64,000 nt of DNA from Barnesiella merdipullorum (GCA_019116365.1 DXBT01000025.1:62001-126000); one strand, 5' to 3'; shown: positions 1 through 9,236, numbered from the stretch's first letter. Notes: generated by a model not told the origin, from the sequence alone. Program-made: numbers and translations.

Positions 1-2
1 CA

Positions 3-494
3 CCTGTAATTAAGAAAGACGAAGAGGTGTCTGACGAAGAAGAGTTGAAGTCGCAAGACGAGTTGACTCAGTCGAAGGTAAACATCTCTATCGCCGACGT
101 AAAAGGTAATGACGAAGAACACGGTATCGATATCGCCGAATTCCAGGAAGTAATCGCCGAGCCCGTCGTAGAGGAAGAGAAACCCTACGAAGCAGTAGAG
201 CAGATGCCTACCTTCCCCGGTGGTGAAGCCGAGCTGATGAAGTTCATTCGCGATAACCTCAAATACCCGGTTATTGCTCAGGAGAATGGTATTCAGGGTC
301 GTGTAATCTTGCGATTCGTAGTATCGAAAACCGGTGCCATCGACAACGTAACCGTGTTGCGTAGCTTGGACCCCACTTGCGACAAAGAGGCTATTCGCGT
401 TGTGAAGAGCATGCCCAAGTGGATTCCCGGTAAACAAAACGGTAACAACGTGCCGGTTTACTTCACATTGCCCGTTGTATTTAAACTTTTGTAA
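3..494 (+). CDS. TonB-family energy transducer, C-terminal part (5' end outside window)
   Basis: The frame is open to the left edge, so this is the 3' part of a longer gene; the GTG at 27 is internal. Visible are an acidic Glu/Asp-rich periplasmic linker (roughly the first 60 residues) and a complete TonB C-terminal domain with the typical QMPTFPGGEAELMKFI entry, a NLKYP-A-ENGIQGRV strand and the terminal WIPGKQNG...PVYFTLPVVFKL segment. The family carries proton-motive-force energy from ExbB/ExbD to outer-membrane receptors. The N-terminal membrane anchor is not in the window. It is followed by a small membrane protein and a PstS-like lipoprotein, a neighbourhood I associate with exbB/exbD/tonB clusters of Bacteroidales, so exbBD probably lie just upstream. 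Confidence 0.9.
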   Translation, partial: PVIKKDEEVSDEEELKSQDELTQSKVNISIADVKGNDEEHGIDIAEFQEVIAEPVVEEEKPYEAVEQMPTFPGGEAELMKFIRDNLKYPVIAQENGIQGRVILRFVVSKTGAIDNVTVLRSLDPTCDKEAIRVVKSMPKWIPGKQNGNNVPVYFTLPVVFKLL

Positions 495-594
495 TCTCTC
501 GATTGTTTAACCAAGAGATTCGTGAATATTAATACTCGCAGCCTATTATCTCCACGATTTTAGGTTGCGGGTATTTTATAAAAATATCAAGTTT

Positions 595-834
595 ATGAAA
601 GAGAAATACGGCCGTTACGACGAAGAAGAGGATGCCGGGACAAAACGCCGCCCGCTGGGTATGAATGTAGTGCTGGGCATGATTATGATAGCTATCTATC
701 TGGGCATGTCTTATTTACTGCTTTTTACCACCTTCTTTTCCAATCTGCACGACATTGTGCGCTATATTATGGGTGTCGTGTTTGCCGTATATGGAGTTTT
801 CAGAGGTTACAGATTGTTCATGGGAATGAAATAG
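595..834 (+). CDS. Small two-helix membrane protein, conserved hypothetical
   Basis: Predicted 79 residues. I chose the ATG at 595 rather than an upstream in-frame TTG at 565, because the extra residues would only add a basic tail. The N-terminal ~25 residues are charged (KEKYGRYDEEEDAGTKRR), followed by two hydrophobic segments (about residues 27-48 and 53-73), so it is an inner-membrane protein with a short cytoplasmic head. No catalytic motif is visible. It lies between the tonB fragment and a PstS-like lipoprotein and 13 nt before the latter, so it is probably co-transcribed with them. Function unknown. Confidence 0.75.
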   Translation: MKEKYGRYDEEEDAGTKRRPLGMNVVLGMIMIAIYLGMSYLLLFTTFFSNLHDIVRYIMGVVFAVYGVFRGYRLFMGMK

Positions 835-847
835 AAAGGTTGGGATT

Positions 848-1813
848 ATGAATAAGTTGCTGTCATTTTCATTTATTGTTTTCATTGTTGCGCTTGTTTC
901 GTCGTGCTCGTCATGCCAAAATCAGAATGAAACCGGCGAACGCAAGGTGAAAGAGACCATCACATCGGGTGTGATCGACATCAGCTGTGATGAGAGTTTC
1001 GAGCCCATCATGGAGCAAGAGATCATGGTCTTTGAGGCGGCTTATCCCAAAGCCTCGATTATACCCTATTATGTGAGTGAGGCCGAAGCCTTGAACATGT
1101 TGTTGAAAGACAGTGTGCGCCTGGCCATAGCTACCCGTAAACTCACCCCTCAGGAGGAGGCTTCGTTCAAGTCGCGCCAGTTGCGGGTGCGCACGGTGCA
1201 GATAGCTCTTGATGCTATTGCCTTCATCGTGAACAAGTCGAACAAAAACAGCGTTATCTCGGTCGATCAATTGCACAAGATTGTGACGGGCGAGGTCACC
1301 GACTGGAATCAACTCTATCCCGGTTCGTCGTTGGGCAAGATCAACTTCGTGTTCGACAACCAAGGGTCCAGCTCCATGCGCTTTGCCATAGACTCACTCT
1401 GCCAGGGCAAACCTCTTTATACGGGACTGTTTGCCCAAAAATCCAATCAAGCCGTTATCGACTATGTGGCACAAACCCCCAATGCGATAGGCGTGATAGG
1501 TGCCAGCTGGATTGGCAATGAGGCTGACTCGACCAATACCTCGTTTACCGACGTAGTCAAGGTGATGGCTGTGCGCAAGGCACCGGGCTTCGATCCCTAC
1601 AAGCCTTACCAGTACTACATAGCTACGGGCGATTATCCGCTCACCCGACCCATTTATATGATTACGACCGATCCCCGCAATGGGCTACCCACGGGATTCA
1701 CCAAATTTGTCTCCTCACAGAGAGGACAATTAATAATTTTTAAGACCGGTATTGTACCATGGAATGCCAATATCGCGTTAAAAAGAGATGTAAGTATCAC
1801 CGATACTTTTTAA
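848..1813 (+). CDS. PstS-like phosphate/anion-binding lipoprotein
   Basis: 321 residues. The N-terminus is a lipoprotein signal with lipobox-like ALVSSCSSC (Cys about 20), followed by a type-II periplasmic binding domain of the PstS kind: ISCDESFEPIMEQEI opening strand, LAIATRKLTPQE, AFIVNKSNKNSVISVDQL, VTDWNQLYPG, and DNQGSSSMRFA in the usual ligand-loop position. Family members bind phosphate or related oxyanions for ABC uptake, but no pstCAB genes are near. In this position next to tonB and a TPR gene the protein could have a different envelope role, so the substrate is left open. The ATG at 848 follows the small membrane gene by 13 nt. Confidence 0.8.
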   Translation: MNKLLSFSFIVFIVALVSSCSSCQNQNETGERKVKETITSGVIDISCDESFEPIMEQEIMVFEAAYPKASIIPYYVSEAEALNMLLKDSVRLAIATRKLTPQEEASFKSRQLRVRTVQIALDAIAFIVNKSNKNSVISVDQLHKIVTGEVTDWNQLYPGSSLGKINFVFDNQGSSSMRFAIDSLCQGKPLYTGLFAQKSNQAVIDYVAQTPNAIGVIGASWIGNEADSTNTSFTDVVKVMAVRKAPGFDPYKPYQYYIATGDYPLTRPIYMITTDPRNGLPTGFTKFVSSQRGQLIIFKTGIVPWNANIALKRDVSITDTF

Positions 1814-1847
1814 GTAAGAAGAAAATTATCCACTTAAATAAATATCA

Positions 1848-3518
1848 ATGAAATCAAGTCTTAAATTCGTATTTTCACTGTTCCTTGCTGCCGGCACGTT
1901 GACTGCTTTTGCTGCCAGCTACACCGATGGAATAGAGTATTTCAAAGCAGGCCAGCCCGATCGGGCAAAAATCCTGTTGGAGCGTACACTCGATGACGCA
2001 GGAACCAATAAGGCAGAGTCGTATTACTACCTGGGCGAAATCGCTTTTGGAAACAAGGACTATACCGCTGCCGCCGAATATTACAAAAAAGGTTTAGCCG
2101 CCGATCCCCTCTATGCCTACAACATCGTGGGCCAAGGTAAGCTCGCTTTGACCGGTACCGACAAAGAGGCTGCCGAGAAAGAGGCCGAGAAATATTTCAA
2201 AGAGGCCCTCAAAGGTAAAAACAAAAAAGATGCCGGCCTCAATCTGGCTATTGCCAAGGCTTACTACGAAACCGGTACGCCCGGCTACGAAGAGTACATG
2301 AAAAAATCGTACAAAGCCGACAAGAAATACCCCGACTACTTCATGTTCGAAGGTGATATCCTGGTGAACCAACAAAAATATGGCGATGCTTGCGGTCGCT
2401 ATGAGAACGCCATCTACTTCGATCCCAACTGCATCGAGGCTTATGTAAAATACTCGCACATCTACTTCGATATCAACCCCACGCTGGCCATCCAGAAACT
2501 CGAGGAGTTGCAGAATATAGCACCCAACTCGGCCATCGCACAGCGCGAGATTGCCGAGGCTTACTACAAGAACTCGCAGTATTCCAAGGCTGCAGCCGCT
2601 TATGAGAAGTATATGCAGAACCCCAACCACTTCCAGACAGACCGTCCCCGGTTGGCCACCCTGTTGTTCTATGGCAAACGCTATGAAGAGTCGTTGGCCG
2701 AGGCTCAAGACATCTTGACCCGTGACCCCAACAACTTTGTAATCCGTCGTATCGTGATGTACAACAACTTCGAGTTGGGCAATATGGAAGCTGCCGAACA
2801 AGCTGCCGTTGAGTTCCTGGGTATGGATCCCGGCGACAATGTATTCAACGTGCGTGACTACATGACCTATGGCGATATCTTGTTGAAAGAGAAAAAATAT
2901 GCCGAGGCTATTGTTCAATACGAGAAAGCCTATGACCTGGACAACACTCGCACCGATATTCTCAAACTTTTGAGCGACGCCTACGAGCGTAACAAAGATT
3001 ATGCAAAGGCTATCGATGTATATGAAAAATACATGGCCGCCGATAGCGCAGAGAATCAACGGGTAATGGACTTTTATATGCTGGGCCAGATTTGCTACAG
3101 CGCCGGACAGTCAGCTGCCGACAGTGTAGCGTTGCGCGATCAGTATCTGATCAAGGCCGACTCGATGTTCCAGGTGGTTGTGGAGCGTTCTCCGACGGAC
3201 TACCGCGGTTATTTGTGGCGTGCCCGTACGGCAGCCGTGCGTGACCCCGAGTTGAAGGAAGGTTTGGCAGAACCCCTCTATGAAGAGACCCTGACTGTCC
3301 TCGACCAAGATCCCGCCAACAAAGAGAAAACGGGTACGAAACGCGCCTACATCGAGGCTTATAAATATCTGGGTTATTACAACTATCTGCAAACGACAAA
3401 TCCTGCTAAGAAAAACCAGGCTCTTGCCGCCACCAAAGACTATTGGAACAAGATGCTTGAGTTGGATCCGCAGAACACCGAAATTATCGAAGCTCTTAAA
3501 GCTCTCGAAACTCTCTAA
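1848..3518 (+). CDS. Periplasmic TPR-repeat protein
   Basis: 556 residues with a cleavable signal peptide (hydrophobic core FVFSLFLAAGTLTAFAA) and then an almost uninterrupted series of tetratricopeptide repeats, e.g. AESYYYLGEIAFGNKDYTAA, SAIAQREIAEAYYKNSQYSK and TDILKLLSDAYERNKDYAKA. TPR arrays are protein-protein scaffolds; no enzyme domain is seen. It is the last gene of the tonB-linked group, 34 nt after the PstS-like gene, and is directly followed by a good intrinsic terminator, so the unit ends here. Specific partner unknown. Confidence 0.85.
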   Translation: MKSSLKFVFSLFLAAGTLTAFAASYTDGIEYFKAGQPDRAKILLERTLDDAGTNKAESYYYLGEIAFGNKDYTAAAEYYKKGLAADPLYAYNIVGQGKLALTGTDKEAAEKEAEKYFKEALKGKNKKDAGLNLAIAKAYYETGTPGYEEYMKKSYKADKKYPDYFMFEGDILVNQQKYGDACGRYENAIYFDPNCIEAYVKYSHIYFDINPTLAIQKLEELQNIAPNSAIAQREIAEAYYKNSQYSKAAAAYEKYMQNPNHFQTDRPRLATLLFYGKRYEESLAEAQDILTRDPNNFVIRRIVMYNNFELGNMEAAEQAAVEFLGMDPGDNVFNVRDYMTYGDILLKEKKYAEAIVQYEKAYDLDNTRTDILKLLSDAYERNKDYAKAIDVYEKYMAADSAENQRVMDFYMLGQICYSAGQSAADSVALRDQYLIKADSMFQVVVERSPTDYRGYLWRARTAAVRDPELKEGLAEPLYEETLTVLDQDPANKEKTGTKRAYIEAYKYLGYYNYLQTTNPAKKNQALAATKDYWNKMLELDPQNTEIIEALKALETL

Positions 3519-3546
3519 GTTAAATCGTTTTTTACGATATATATTA

Positions 3547-3582
3547 CCGAGCGACAGCTTGTGCTGCCGCTCGGTTTTTTTT
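3547..3582 (+). terminator. Intrinsic terminator after the TPR gene
   Basis: A GC-rich hairpin with arms CCGAGCG-ACAGC and GCTGC-CGCTCGG and a TTGT-like loop is followed by eight T residues. It closes the tonB-linked transcription unit and separates it from the nuo leader. Confidence 0.85.
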
Positions 3583-3656
3583 GCTGGCTTGTTCCAAATC
3601 CCGGATAATTTGGCGCTAAATACAGATAAAAATAAAAAAGAACAAACCCTTGGCCG

Positions 3657-3684
3657 TTTGTTGGAAATAAAATTTGTATATTTG
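3657..3684 (+). promoter_or_regulatory. Probable promoter of the nuo/atp superoperon
   Basis: A perfect Bacteroidota -7 box TATATTTG lies at 3677-3684, with a TTTG at 3657-3660. The 16-nt spacing is shorter than the usual 19-21, so the -33 assignment is weak while the -7 box is good. Transcription would start near 3690, giving a leader of about 310 nt before nuoA. Confidence 0.55.
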
Positions 3685-3807
3685 TGCGACGAAAATTTTC
3701 GAGGGATAATAGGCTCTGAAACGACGACCTTCTTGGAGGATAATACGACGAGAAGGCAGAGGTTAACCGAAGTCTTAACATCCTGATTAAAAGTAAATTG
3801 AAACTGT

Positions 3808-3900
3808 ATGTTCGACGCTAAGTGGAATAAGGTATTGGATTGCACAATCGTTTGTATGGCAGAACGATGCCGTATTTCTATTTCAGGAGTCTATGTATAG
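3808..3900 (+). CDS. Possible 30-residue leader peptide upstream of nuoA
   Basis: Within the otherwise gene-free 3519-3997 stretch an ATG at 3808 opens a 30-codon frame ending in TAG at 3898-3900. It has three Cys codons (residues 12, 16 and 21) and ends 11 nt before a strong hairpin. Such an ORF can easily arise by chance in 300 nt; only the order leader ORF, hairpin, U-rich stretch makes it worth recording. No homology is claimed. Confidence 0.2.
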   Translation: MFDAKWNKVLDCTIVCMAERCRISISGVYV

Positions 3901-3911
3901 TTGATAAACGT

Positions 3912-3955
3912 GGCCTTGTATTGCGAGCGAGTCAATACGGGGCTTTGTTGTTGTT
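3912..3955 (+). promoter_or_regulatory. Leader hairpin upstream of nuoA (possible attenuator)
   Basis: A 12-bp stem (3912-3923 with 3933-3944, including a few G-U pairs) and a 9-nt loop is followed by a T-rich stretch (TTTGTTGTTGTTT). It sits about 50 nt before the nuoA start, within the long leader. It could act as a partial terminator or an mRNA stabiliser; no known riboswitch class was recognised. Confidence 0.4.
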
Positions 3956-3997
3956 TGGAAAGGAAAAATAAAAAATAAATACAAACTAATTTAACGT

Positions 3998-4348
3998 ATG
4001 AATTCTGCACTATTTGTAGTTGTATTGATTACCGGATTGGCGCTGGTAGGAGCGGCTCTGTTGATAGCCGGCCTTATTTCGCCACGCTCGTTCAATCCGC
4101 AAAAGGGAGAGGCCTATGAGTGTGGTATCCCCTCGCGAGGAGAATCGTGGATGCAGTTCAAGGTAGGCTATTATCTGTTTGCCATCCTGTATCTGATGTT
4201 CGACGTCGAAACGGTATTCTTGTTCCCCTGGGCGGTTATATTGAAAGATTTAGGTGTAGCCGGATTATTTAATATTTTATTTTTCATGGTAGTACTTATC
4301 CTGGGATTGGTATATGCCTGGAAGAAAGGAGCACTCGAATGGAAGTGA
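3998..4348 (+). CDS. nuoA: NADH-quinone oxidoreductase subunit A
   Basis: 116 residues with three transmembrane helices (about 5-27, 58-80 and 87-108). The conserved Complex I subunit A features are present: NPQKGEAYECGIPSRGE in the loop with the conserved Cys, and YLMFDVETVFLFPWA in helix 2. The subunit belongs to the membrane arm next to the quinone-binding junction. It is the first gene of the 18-gene nuo/atp run, and its last ten bases overlap the start of nuoB, which implies translational coupling. No Shine-Dalgarno sequence is visible, as is normal in this phylum. Confidence 0.97.
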   Translation: MNSALFVVVLITGLALVGAALLIAGLISPRSFNPQKGEAYECGIPSRGESWMQFKVGYYLFAILYLMFDVETVFLFPWAVILKDLGVAGLFNILFFMVVLILGLVYAWKKGALEWK

Positions 4349-4923
4349 AAATCAAATCGATGAAGTATGAAGACTTCAAAGACAATGAATATATTGAACA
4401 GCTTATCAATGAGCTCAAAGCATCGCACACCAATGTGGTGGTGGGTTGCCTTGACGAGGTTATCAACTGGGGCCGCTCCAATTCGCTGTGGCCTCTTACC
4501 TTTGCGACAAGTTGCTGCGGTATCGAGTTTATGTCGCTCGGCGCAGCGCGGTACGATATGGCCCGTTTTGGGTTTGAAGTAGCGCGTGCCAGTCCGCGTC
4601 AGGCCGACTTTGTGATGGTAGCCGGTACGATTGTACACCGCATGGCACCGGTATTGCGCCGGTTGTACGACCAGCTGGCCGAGCCCAAGTATGTAGTAGC
4701 CGTGGGTGGTTGCGCCGTATCGGGAGGGCCGTTCAAGAAATCGTATCATGTATTGAAAGGGGTTGACGAAATCCTCCCGGTCGATGTCTATATCCCGGGG
4801 TGTCCTCCGCGTCCCGAAGCCATGTTCTACGGCTTGATGCAATTGCAACGCAAGGTGAAAGTAGAGAAATTCTTCGGTGGTGTAAATCGTCAGGAAAAAC
4901 GAGAGAAAGTATTAGGAAAATAA
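4339..4923 (+). CDS. nuoB: NADH-quinone oxidoreductase subunit B (cluster N2)
   Basis: 194 residues. Holds the ligands for the terminal 4Fe-4S cluster N2: the adjacent pair in TSCCGIEF (Cys59, Cys60), Cys125 in GGCAVSGGPF and Cys155 in PGCPPRPE. This cluster passes electrons to quinone. Its ATG lies inside the end of nuoA (10-nt overlap); the next gene nuoCD starts 14 nt downstream. The length is normal for the family, and all cluster ligands are kept, so this is a functional Q-module subunit. Confidence 0.98.
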   Translation: MEVKIKSMKYEDFKDNEYIEQLINELKASHTNVVVGCLDEVINWGRSNSLWPLTFATSCCGIEFMSLGAARYDMARFGFEVARASPRQADFVMVAGTIVHRMAPVLRRLYDQLAEPKYVVAVGGCAVSGGPFKKSYHVLKGVDEILPVDVYIPGCPPRPEAMFYGLMQLQRKVKVEKFFGGVNRQEKREKVLGK

Positions 4924-4937
4924 TATAAGTTACCTAT

Positions 4938-6560
4938 ATGGCAAACATACAGCAAGAAATAAGCAGTTTTCTGCCTGAGGCTACCTTTGTAGAAGGAACC
5001 ATTCTGGAAGTGTCGGTTCCCGATGCCAAGTGGCACGATTTGGCTCTTTATTTGCACGACAAACTGCACTTCGACTATTTGGTTTCTATTGTAGGCATGG
5101 ACTGGGGCGAGACCATGGGCTGTGTCTATTATTTCACATGTACGGCCGACAATTCGCAAGTTTCGGTAAAAGTCGAAACGGCCGACCGCGAAAACCCGTT
5201 GCTCCACTCGGTTACCGACCTTTGGAAATCGGCCTATCTGTATGAGCGTGAGGTCTATGATTTCTATGGCATCCGCTTCATCAACCACCCCGACATGCGT
5301 CGGTTGTTCCTGCGCAACGACTGGGTAGGATATCCCCTGCGCAAGGACTATAATGCCGATCCCGAGGTAAACCCCATTCGTCTCGAACACGAGGCTGTCG
5401 ATGACACCACGCATGCCATTGTCGAGACTCCCGACGGTAAACTCGAAGAACGCACCAACACAATATTCGCTCCCGAAGAGTTTGTCGTAAACATAGGCCC
5501 TCAACACCCGGCCACTCACGGTGTATTGCGTTTGCGCACCTCGCTCGATGGCGAGATTGTAAAGAAAATCGATGTCTATTGCGGTTATGTACACCGGGGC
5601 ATCGAGAAGCTGTGCGAGTCGCTCACCTATCCGCAAACCCTTCACTTCGCCGACCGTCTCGACTACATGTCGGCCCAGCAAAACCGTCACGCCGTGTGCC
5701 TCTGTATCGAGGATGCCCTGCGACTCGAGATTCCGGCTCGTGCACAGTATGTGCGTACCATCATGGACGAGTTGATGCGTATCTCGTCGCACTTGTTGTT
5801 CTATGCCACCTTCTGCATGGACTTGGGTGCAACGACGGCTTTCTTCTACGGATTCCGTGACCGTGAAAAAATACTTGATATCTTTGAAGAGACTTGCGGT
5901 GCCCGCATGACCTTCAACTACTATACGATTGGCGGTCTTATGGCCGACATTCACCCCGACTTCCAACGCAAGGTGAAAGAGTTCTGTGCCTATCTGCCCG
6001 GTATGTTGAAAGACTATCACACCCTCTTCACGGGCAACGTGATAGCTCAGCAACGTATGAAAGGCGTGGGTCTGCTCTCGCGCGAGGATGCCATTTCGTA
6101 TGGCATTGCCGGCCCGTCGGGTCGTGCTTCAGGTTGGGCCTGCGACGTGCGCAAGAATCACCCGTATGCCCTGTATGACCAGGTAGAATTCAAAGAGATT
6201 GTTCGCACCGAGGGCGATGTATTTGCCCGGTACATGGTGCGTATGGATGAAATCCTGGAGTCGATCCACATCATCGAGCAACTCATCGACAATATCCCCG
6301 AGGGCGATTATGCACTGAAGATGAAACCCATCATCAAGTTGCCCGAAGGCCGCTACTTCCGTCAAGTCGAAGCCAGTCGTGGCCCGTTGGGAATCTTTAT
6401 CGAGAGTCATGGGGACAAGTATCCTTATCGATTGAAAATCAACTCGGCTTGCTTGCCGTTGGTTGGCGGCCTCGACCCGATGTGCCGCGGCGGAAAAATT
6501 GCCGACCTCATTGCCATCGGCGGTTCGCTCGACTATGTAATCCCCGATATGGACAGATAA
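4938..6560 (+). CDS. nuoCD: NADH-quinone oxidoreductase subunit C/D fusion
   Basis: 540 residues, a natural fusion. Residues ~1-150 are the NuoC (30 kDa) domain, with YEREVYDFYGIRFINHPDMR and RNDWVGYPLRKDY as signature; residues ~175-540 are the NuoD (49 kDa) domain, starting at NIGPQHPATHGVLRL and ending in PDMDR. Conserved quinone-site residues such as the His in HPATHG are present. The fusion is usual in Bacteroidota. NuoD with NuoB forms the quinone-reduction chamber. The gene lies 14 nt after nuoB and 32 nt before nuoH. Confidence 0.97.
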   Translation: MANIQQEISSFLPEATFVEGTILEVSVPDAKWHDLALYLHDKLHFDYLVSIVGMDWGETMGCVYYFTCTADNSQVSVKVETADRENPLLHSVTDLWKSAYLYEREVYDFYGIRFINHPDMRRLFLRNDWVGYPLRKDYNADPEVNPIRLEHEAVDDTTHAIVETPDGKLEERTNTIFAPEEFVVNIGPQHPATHGVLRLRTSLDGEIVKKIDVYCGYVHRGIEKLCESLTYPQTLHFADRLDYMSAQQNRHAVCLCIEDALRLEIPARAQYVRTIMDELMRISSHLLFYATFCMDLGATTAFFYGFRDREKILDIFEETCGARMTFNYYTIGGLMADIHPDFQRKVKEFCAYLPGMLKDYHTLFTGNVIAQQRMKGVGLLSREDAISYGIAGPSGRASGWACDVRKNHPYALYDQVEFKEIVRTEGDVFARYMVRMDEILESIHIIEQLIDNIPEGDYALKMKPIIKLPEGRYFRQVEASRGPLGIFIESHGDKYPYRLKINSACLPLVGGLDPMCRGGKIADLIAIGGSLDYVIPDMDR

Positions 6561-6592
6561 TTAGTAATCAAAAATAAATTAAAGAATAAGTT

Positions 6593-7672
6593 ATGTTGTT
6601 CGACTTTTCGATAGTTACCCACTGGATAGACAATTTGTTGAGGAGTGTAATGCCCGGCTGGGGAGCTTTGCTTGTTGAATTTGTACTGGTAGGCGTGGCG
6701 CTGCTGCTGCTGTATGCCGTATTGGCCCTGTTCTACATATATTTCGAACGTAAGGTGTGCGCCTTCTTCCAATGCCGTCTGGGCCCCAATCGAGTAGGCC
6801 CCTACGGTATATTCCAGAGCGTGGCCGATATGTTCAAGATTTTGATCAAAGAGCTGATCTCGTTGAACCACATCGATAAGTTCCTGTTCAATCTGGCTCC
6901 TTATCTGGTTATCGTGGCTTCGATGTTGGCCTTTGGCTGCTTGCCCTTCGGTAAAGGATTGCAGGTAATCGATTTCAATATCGGTGTATTCTTCCTCATT
7001 GCCGTGTCGTCGATAGGCGTGTTGGGTATCCTGCTGGCCGGTTGGTCAAGCCACAATAAATTCACCCTCATCGGAGCCATCCGAAGCGGTGCCCAAATGG
7101 TAAGTTACGAACTCTCCATCGGGTTGTCGGTATTGACAATGGTTGTTTTTGCCGGCACGATGTCGATTACCGGTATCGTCGAGGCCCAAAACAACGGCTG
7201 GTTCATCTTCACGGGACACATTCCCGCCATTGTGGCCTTCCTCATCTATCTGGTAGCCGGTACGGCCGAGACCAACCGTGGTCCGTTCGACTTGCCCGAG
7301 GCCGAGAGTGAGTTGACCGCCGGATACCACACCGAGTACTCGGGTATCCACTTTGGTTTCTTCTACCTGGCCGAGTATCTGAACCTGTTTATCGTTTCGG
7401 GCGTAGCCTCGCTGCTCTTCCTGGGCGGTTGGATGCCGTTGCATATTCCCGGTTGGGAAGGCTTCAACTATGTGATGGATTGCATCCCGTCGGTTCTCTG
7501 GTTCTTTGGCAAGGCCATTGTGATTTCGTTTATAATCATCTGGTTCAAGTGGTCATTCCCCCGATTGAGAATCGACCAGCTGTTGCGTCTGGAGTGGAAA
7601 TACTTGTTACCGCTGAACTTGATCAATCTCTTTGTAATGGTGCTCATCGTTATTTACGGGCTGCACTTTTAA
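6593..7672 (+). CDS. nuoH: NADH-quinone oxidoreductase subunit H
   Basis: 359 residues with about eight transmembrane helices. Carries the strongly conserved loop ERKVCAFFQCRLGPNRVG and FDLPEAESELTAGYHTEYSG, the acidic loop that lines the entry to the quinone cavity and the start of the proton path. NuoH connects the Q-module with the membrane arm. It is the last nuo gene before the inserted ATP synthase block; atpD starts only 36 nt downstream with no terminator between, so read-through into atp is expected. Confidence 0.97.
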   Translation: MLFDFSIVTHWIDNLLRSVMPGWGALLVEFVLVGVALLLLYAVLALFYIYFERKVCAFFQCRLGPNRVGPYGIFQSVADMFKILIKELISLNHIDKFLFNLAPYLVIVASMLAFGCLPFGKGLQVIDFNIGVFFLIAVSSIGVLGILLAGWSSHNKFTLIGAIRSGAQMVSYELSIGLSVLTMVVFAGTMSITGIVEAQNNGWFIFTGHIPAIVAFLIYLVAGTAETNRGPFDLPEAESELTAGYHTEYSGIHFGFFYLAEYLNLFIVSGVASLLFLGGWMPLHIPGWEGFNYVMDCIPSVLWFFGKAIVISFIIIWFKWSFPRLRIDQLLRLEWKYLLPLNLINLFVMVLIVIYGLHF

Positions 7673-7708
7673 TAGATAAAACATAATACTGATAATAGAG
7701 GTAAAGCT

Positions 7709-9220
7709 ATGGCAGATAAATTTGGATATATCACGCAGGTCATCGGGCCGGTTGTCGATGTCACCTTCGAAGGCGAAGGCAATGACGTACCGCCCATTTA
7801 TGCCGCATTGAAAATCGAGCGTGAAAACGGCTCCGACCTGATTGTCGAAGTAGAGCAACATATCGGTGAGAACACGGTACGTTGCGTGGCAATGGATTCT
7901 ACCGACGGTCTCACGCGCGGTATGAAAGCAATCGACTTGCAACGAACCTTGTCGATGCCTACGGGCGCACAGGTAAAAGGGCGTTTGATGAATGTGTTGG
8001 GCGAGACCATCGACCACCTTCCTGCTCTGGATTATACCGAATTGAAATCGATACATCAAGAGGCTCCGGCTTTTGACGACCTCTCTATCAGTACCGAGAT
8101 GCTTTACACGGGAATCAAGGTAATCGATTTGCTCGAGCCCTATTCCAAGGGTGGTAAGATTGGTCTCTTCGGTGGTGCCGGTGTAGGTAAGACCGTGCTG
8201 ATCATGGAGCTTATCAACAACATTGCCAAAGGCCACAACGGATTCTCGGTATTTACCGGTGTAGGTGAGCGCACCCGTGAAGGTAACGACCTGTTGCGCG
8301 AGATGCTCGAGTCGGGCGTTATGTCGTATGGCAAGAAGTTCGAAGAGGGTATGGAACGCGGCGAATGGAATATCCAGGATGTCGATATGGGAAAGGTGAA
8401 CCAGTCGCAAGCCACGCTGGTGTTTGGCCAGATGAATGAGCCGCCGGGAGCCCGTCTGCGGGTAGCCCTGTCGGGACTGACGGTTGCCGAGCAATTCCGC
8501 GACTCCGACGGTGGTGGTAAAGAGATTCTGCTCTTCATCGACAATATCTTCCGTTTCACCCAAGCCGGATCAGAGGTGTCGGCACTTCTGGGTCGTATGC
8601 CCTCGGCCGTAGGTTATCAACCGACACTGGCCTCTGAGATGGGTAAACTGCAAGAGCGTATTACATCGACCAAGCAGGGATCTATCACCTCGGTACAGGC
8701 CATCTATGTGCCGGCCGACGACTTGACCGACCCCGCTCCGGCAACCACCTTCAGTTTCTTGGATGCTACCACGGTGTTGAGCCGTAAAATATCGGAGTTG
8801 GGTATCTATCCCGCTGTGGACCCGCTGGAATCGACCTCGCGTATTCTCGACCCCAATATTGTGGGCGAGGAGCACTATCAGGTAGCCCAGGCCGTAAAAC
8901 AGCTGTTGCAACACTATAACGAGTTGCAGGATATCATCGCCATCTTGGGTGTCGATGAGTTGTCTGACGAGGATAAACTGGTCGTAAGCCGGGCCCGTCG
9001 TGCACAGCGGTTCCTCTCGCAGCCCTTCCACGTGGCCGAGCAGTTTACCGGTCTGCCCGGTGTGATGGTTCCGCTCGAAGAGACGATTCGCGGTTTCAAG
9101 ATGATTCTCAACGGCGAGATGGACGAATATCCCGAGCAAGCCTTCTTGAACGTAGGTACGATTGACGAGGCTATTGCCAAGGGTAAGAAGTTGTTGGAGC
9201 AGGCCAAAGCGGCTCACTAA
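7709..9220 (+). CDS. atpD: F1 ATP synthase subunit beta
   Basis: 503 residues. Catalytic beta subunit: Walker A GGAGVGKT (155-162), GERTREGNDL with the catalytic Glu, Walker B region EILLFIDNIFRF, and ALLGRMPSAVGYQPTLASEMG. The protein synthesises or hydrolyses ATP at the alpha/beta interface. Placing atpD and atpC at the head of the cluster is typical of Bacteroidota. Unusually, the cluster starts directly after nuoH instead of as an independent operon. Confidence 0.98.
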   Translation: MADKFGYITQVIGPVVDVTFEGEGNDVPPIYAALKIERENGSDLIVEVEQHIGENTVRCVAMDSTDGLTRGMKAIDLQRTLSMPTGAQVKGRLMNVLGETIDHLPALDYTELKSIHQEAPAFDDLSISTEMLYTGIKVIDLLEPYSKGGKIGLFGGAGVGKTVLIMELINNIAKGHNGFSVFTGVGERTREGNDLLREMLESGVMSYGKKFEEGMERGEWNIQDVDMGKVNQSQATLVFGQMNEPPGARLRVALSGLTVAEQFRDSDGGGKEILLFIDNIFRFTQAGSEVSALLGRMPSAVGYQPTLASEMGKLQERITSTKQGSITSVQAIYVPADDLTDPAPATTFSFLDATTVLSRKISELGIYPAVDPLESTSRILDPNIVGEEHYQVAQAVKQLLQHYNELQDIIAILGVDELSDEDKLVVSRARRAQRFLSQPFHVAEQFTGLPGVMVPLEETIRGFKMILNGEMDEYPEQAFLNVGTIDEAIAKGKKLLEQAKAAH

Positions 9221-9236
9221 AAAAGAGAAATAAGTT

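Noticed and set aside
3424..3786. 120-codon plus-strand frame across the end of the TPR gene, its terminator and the nuo promoter
   Set aside because: Runs through a strong terminator and a promoter and has no recognisable protein pattern.
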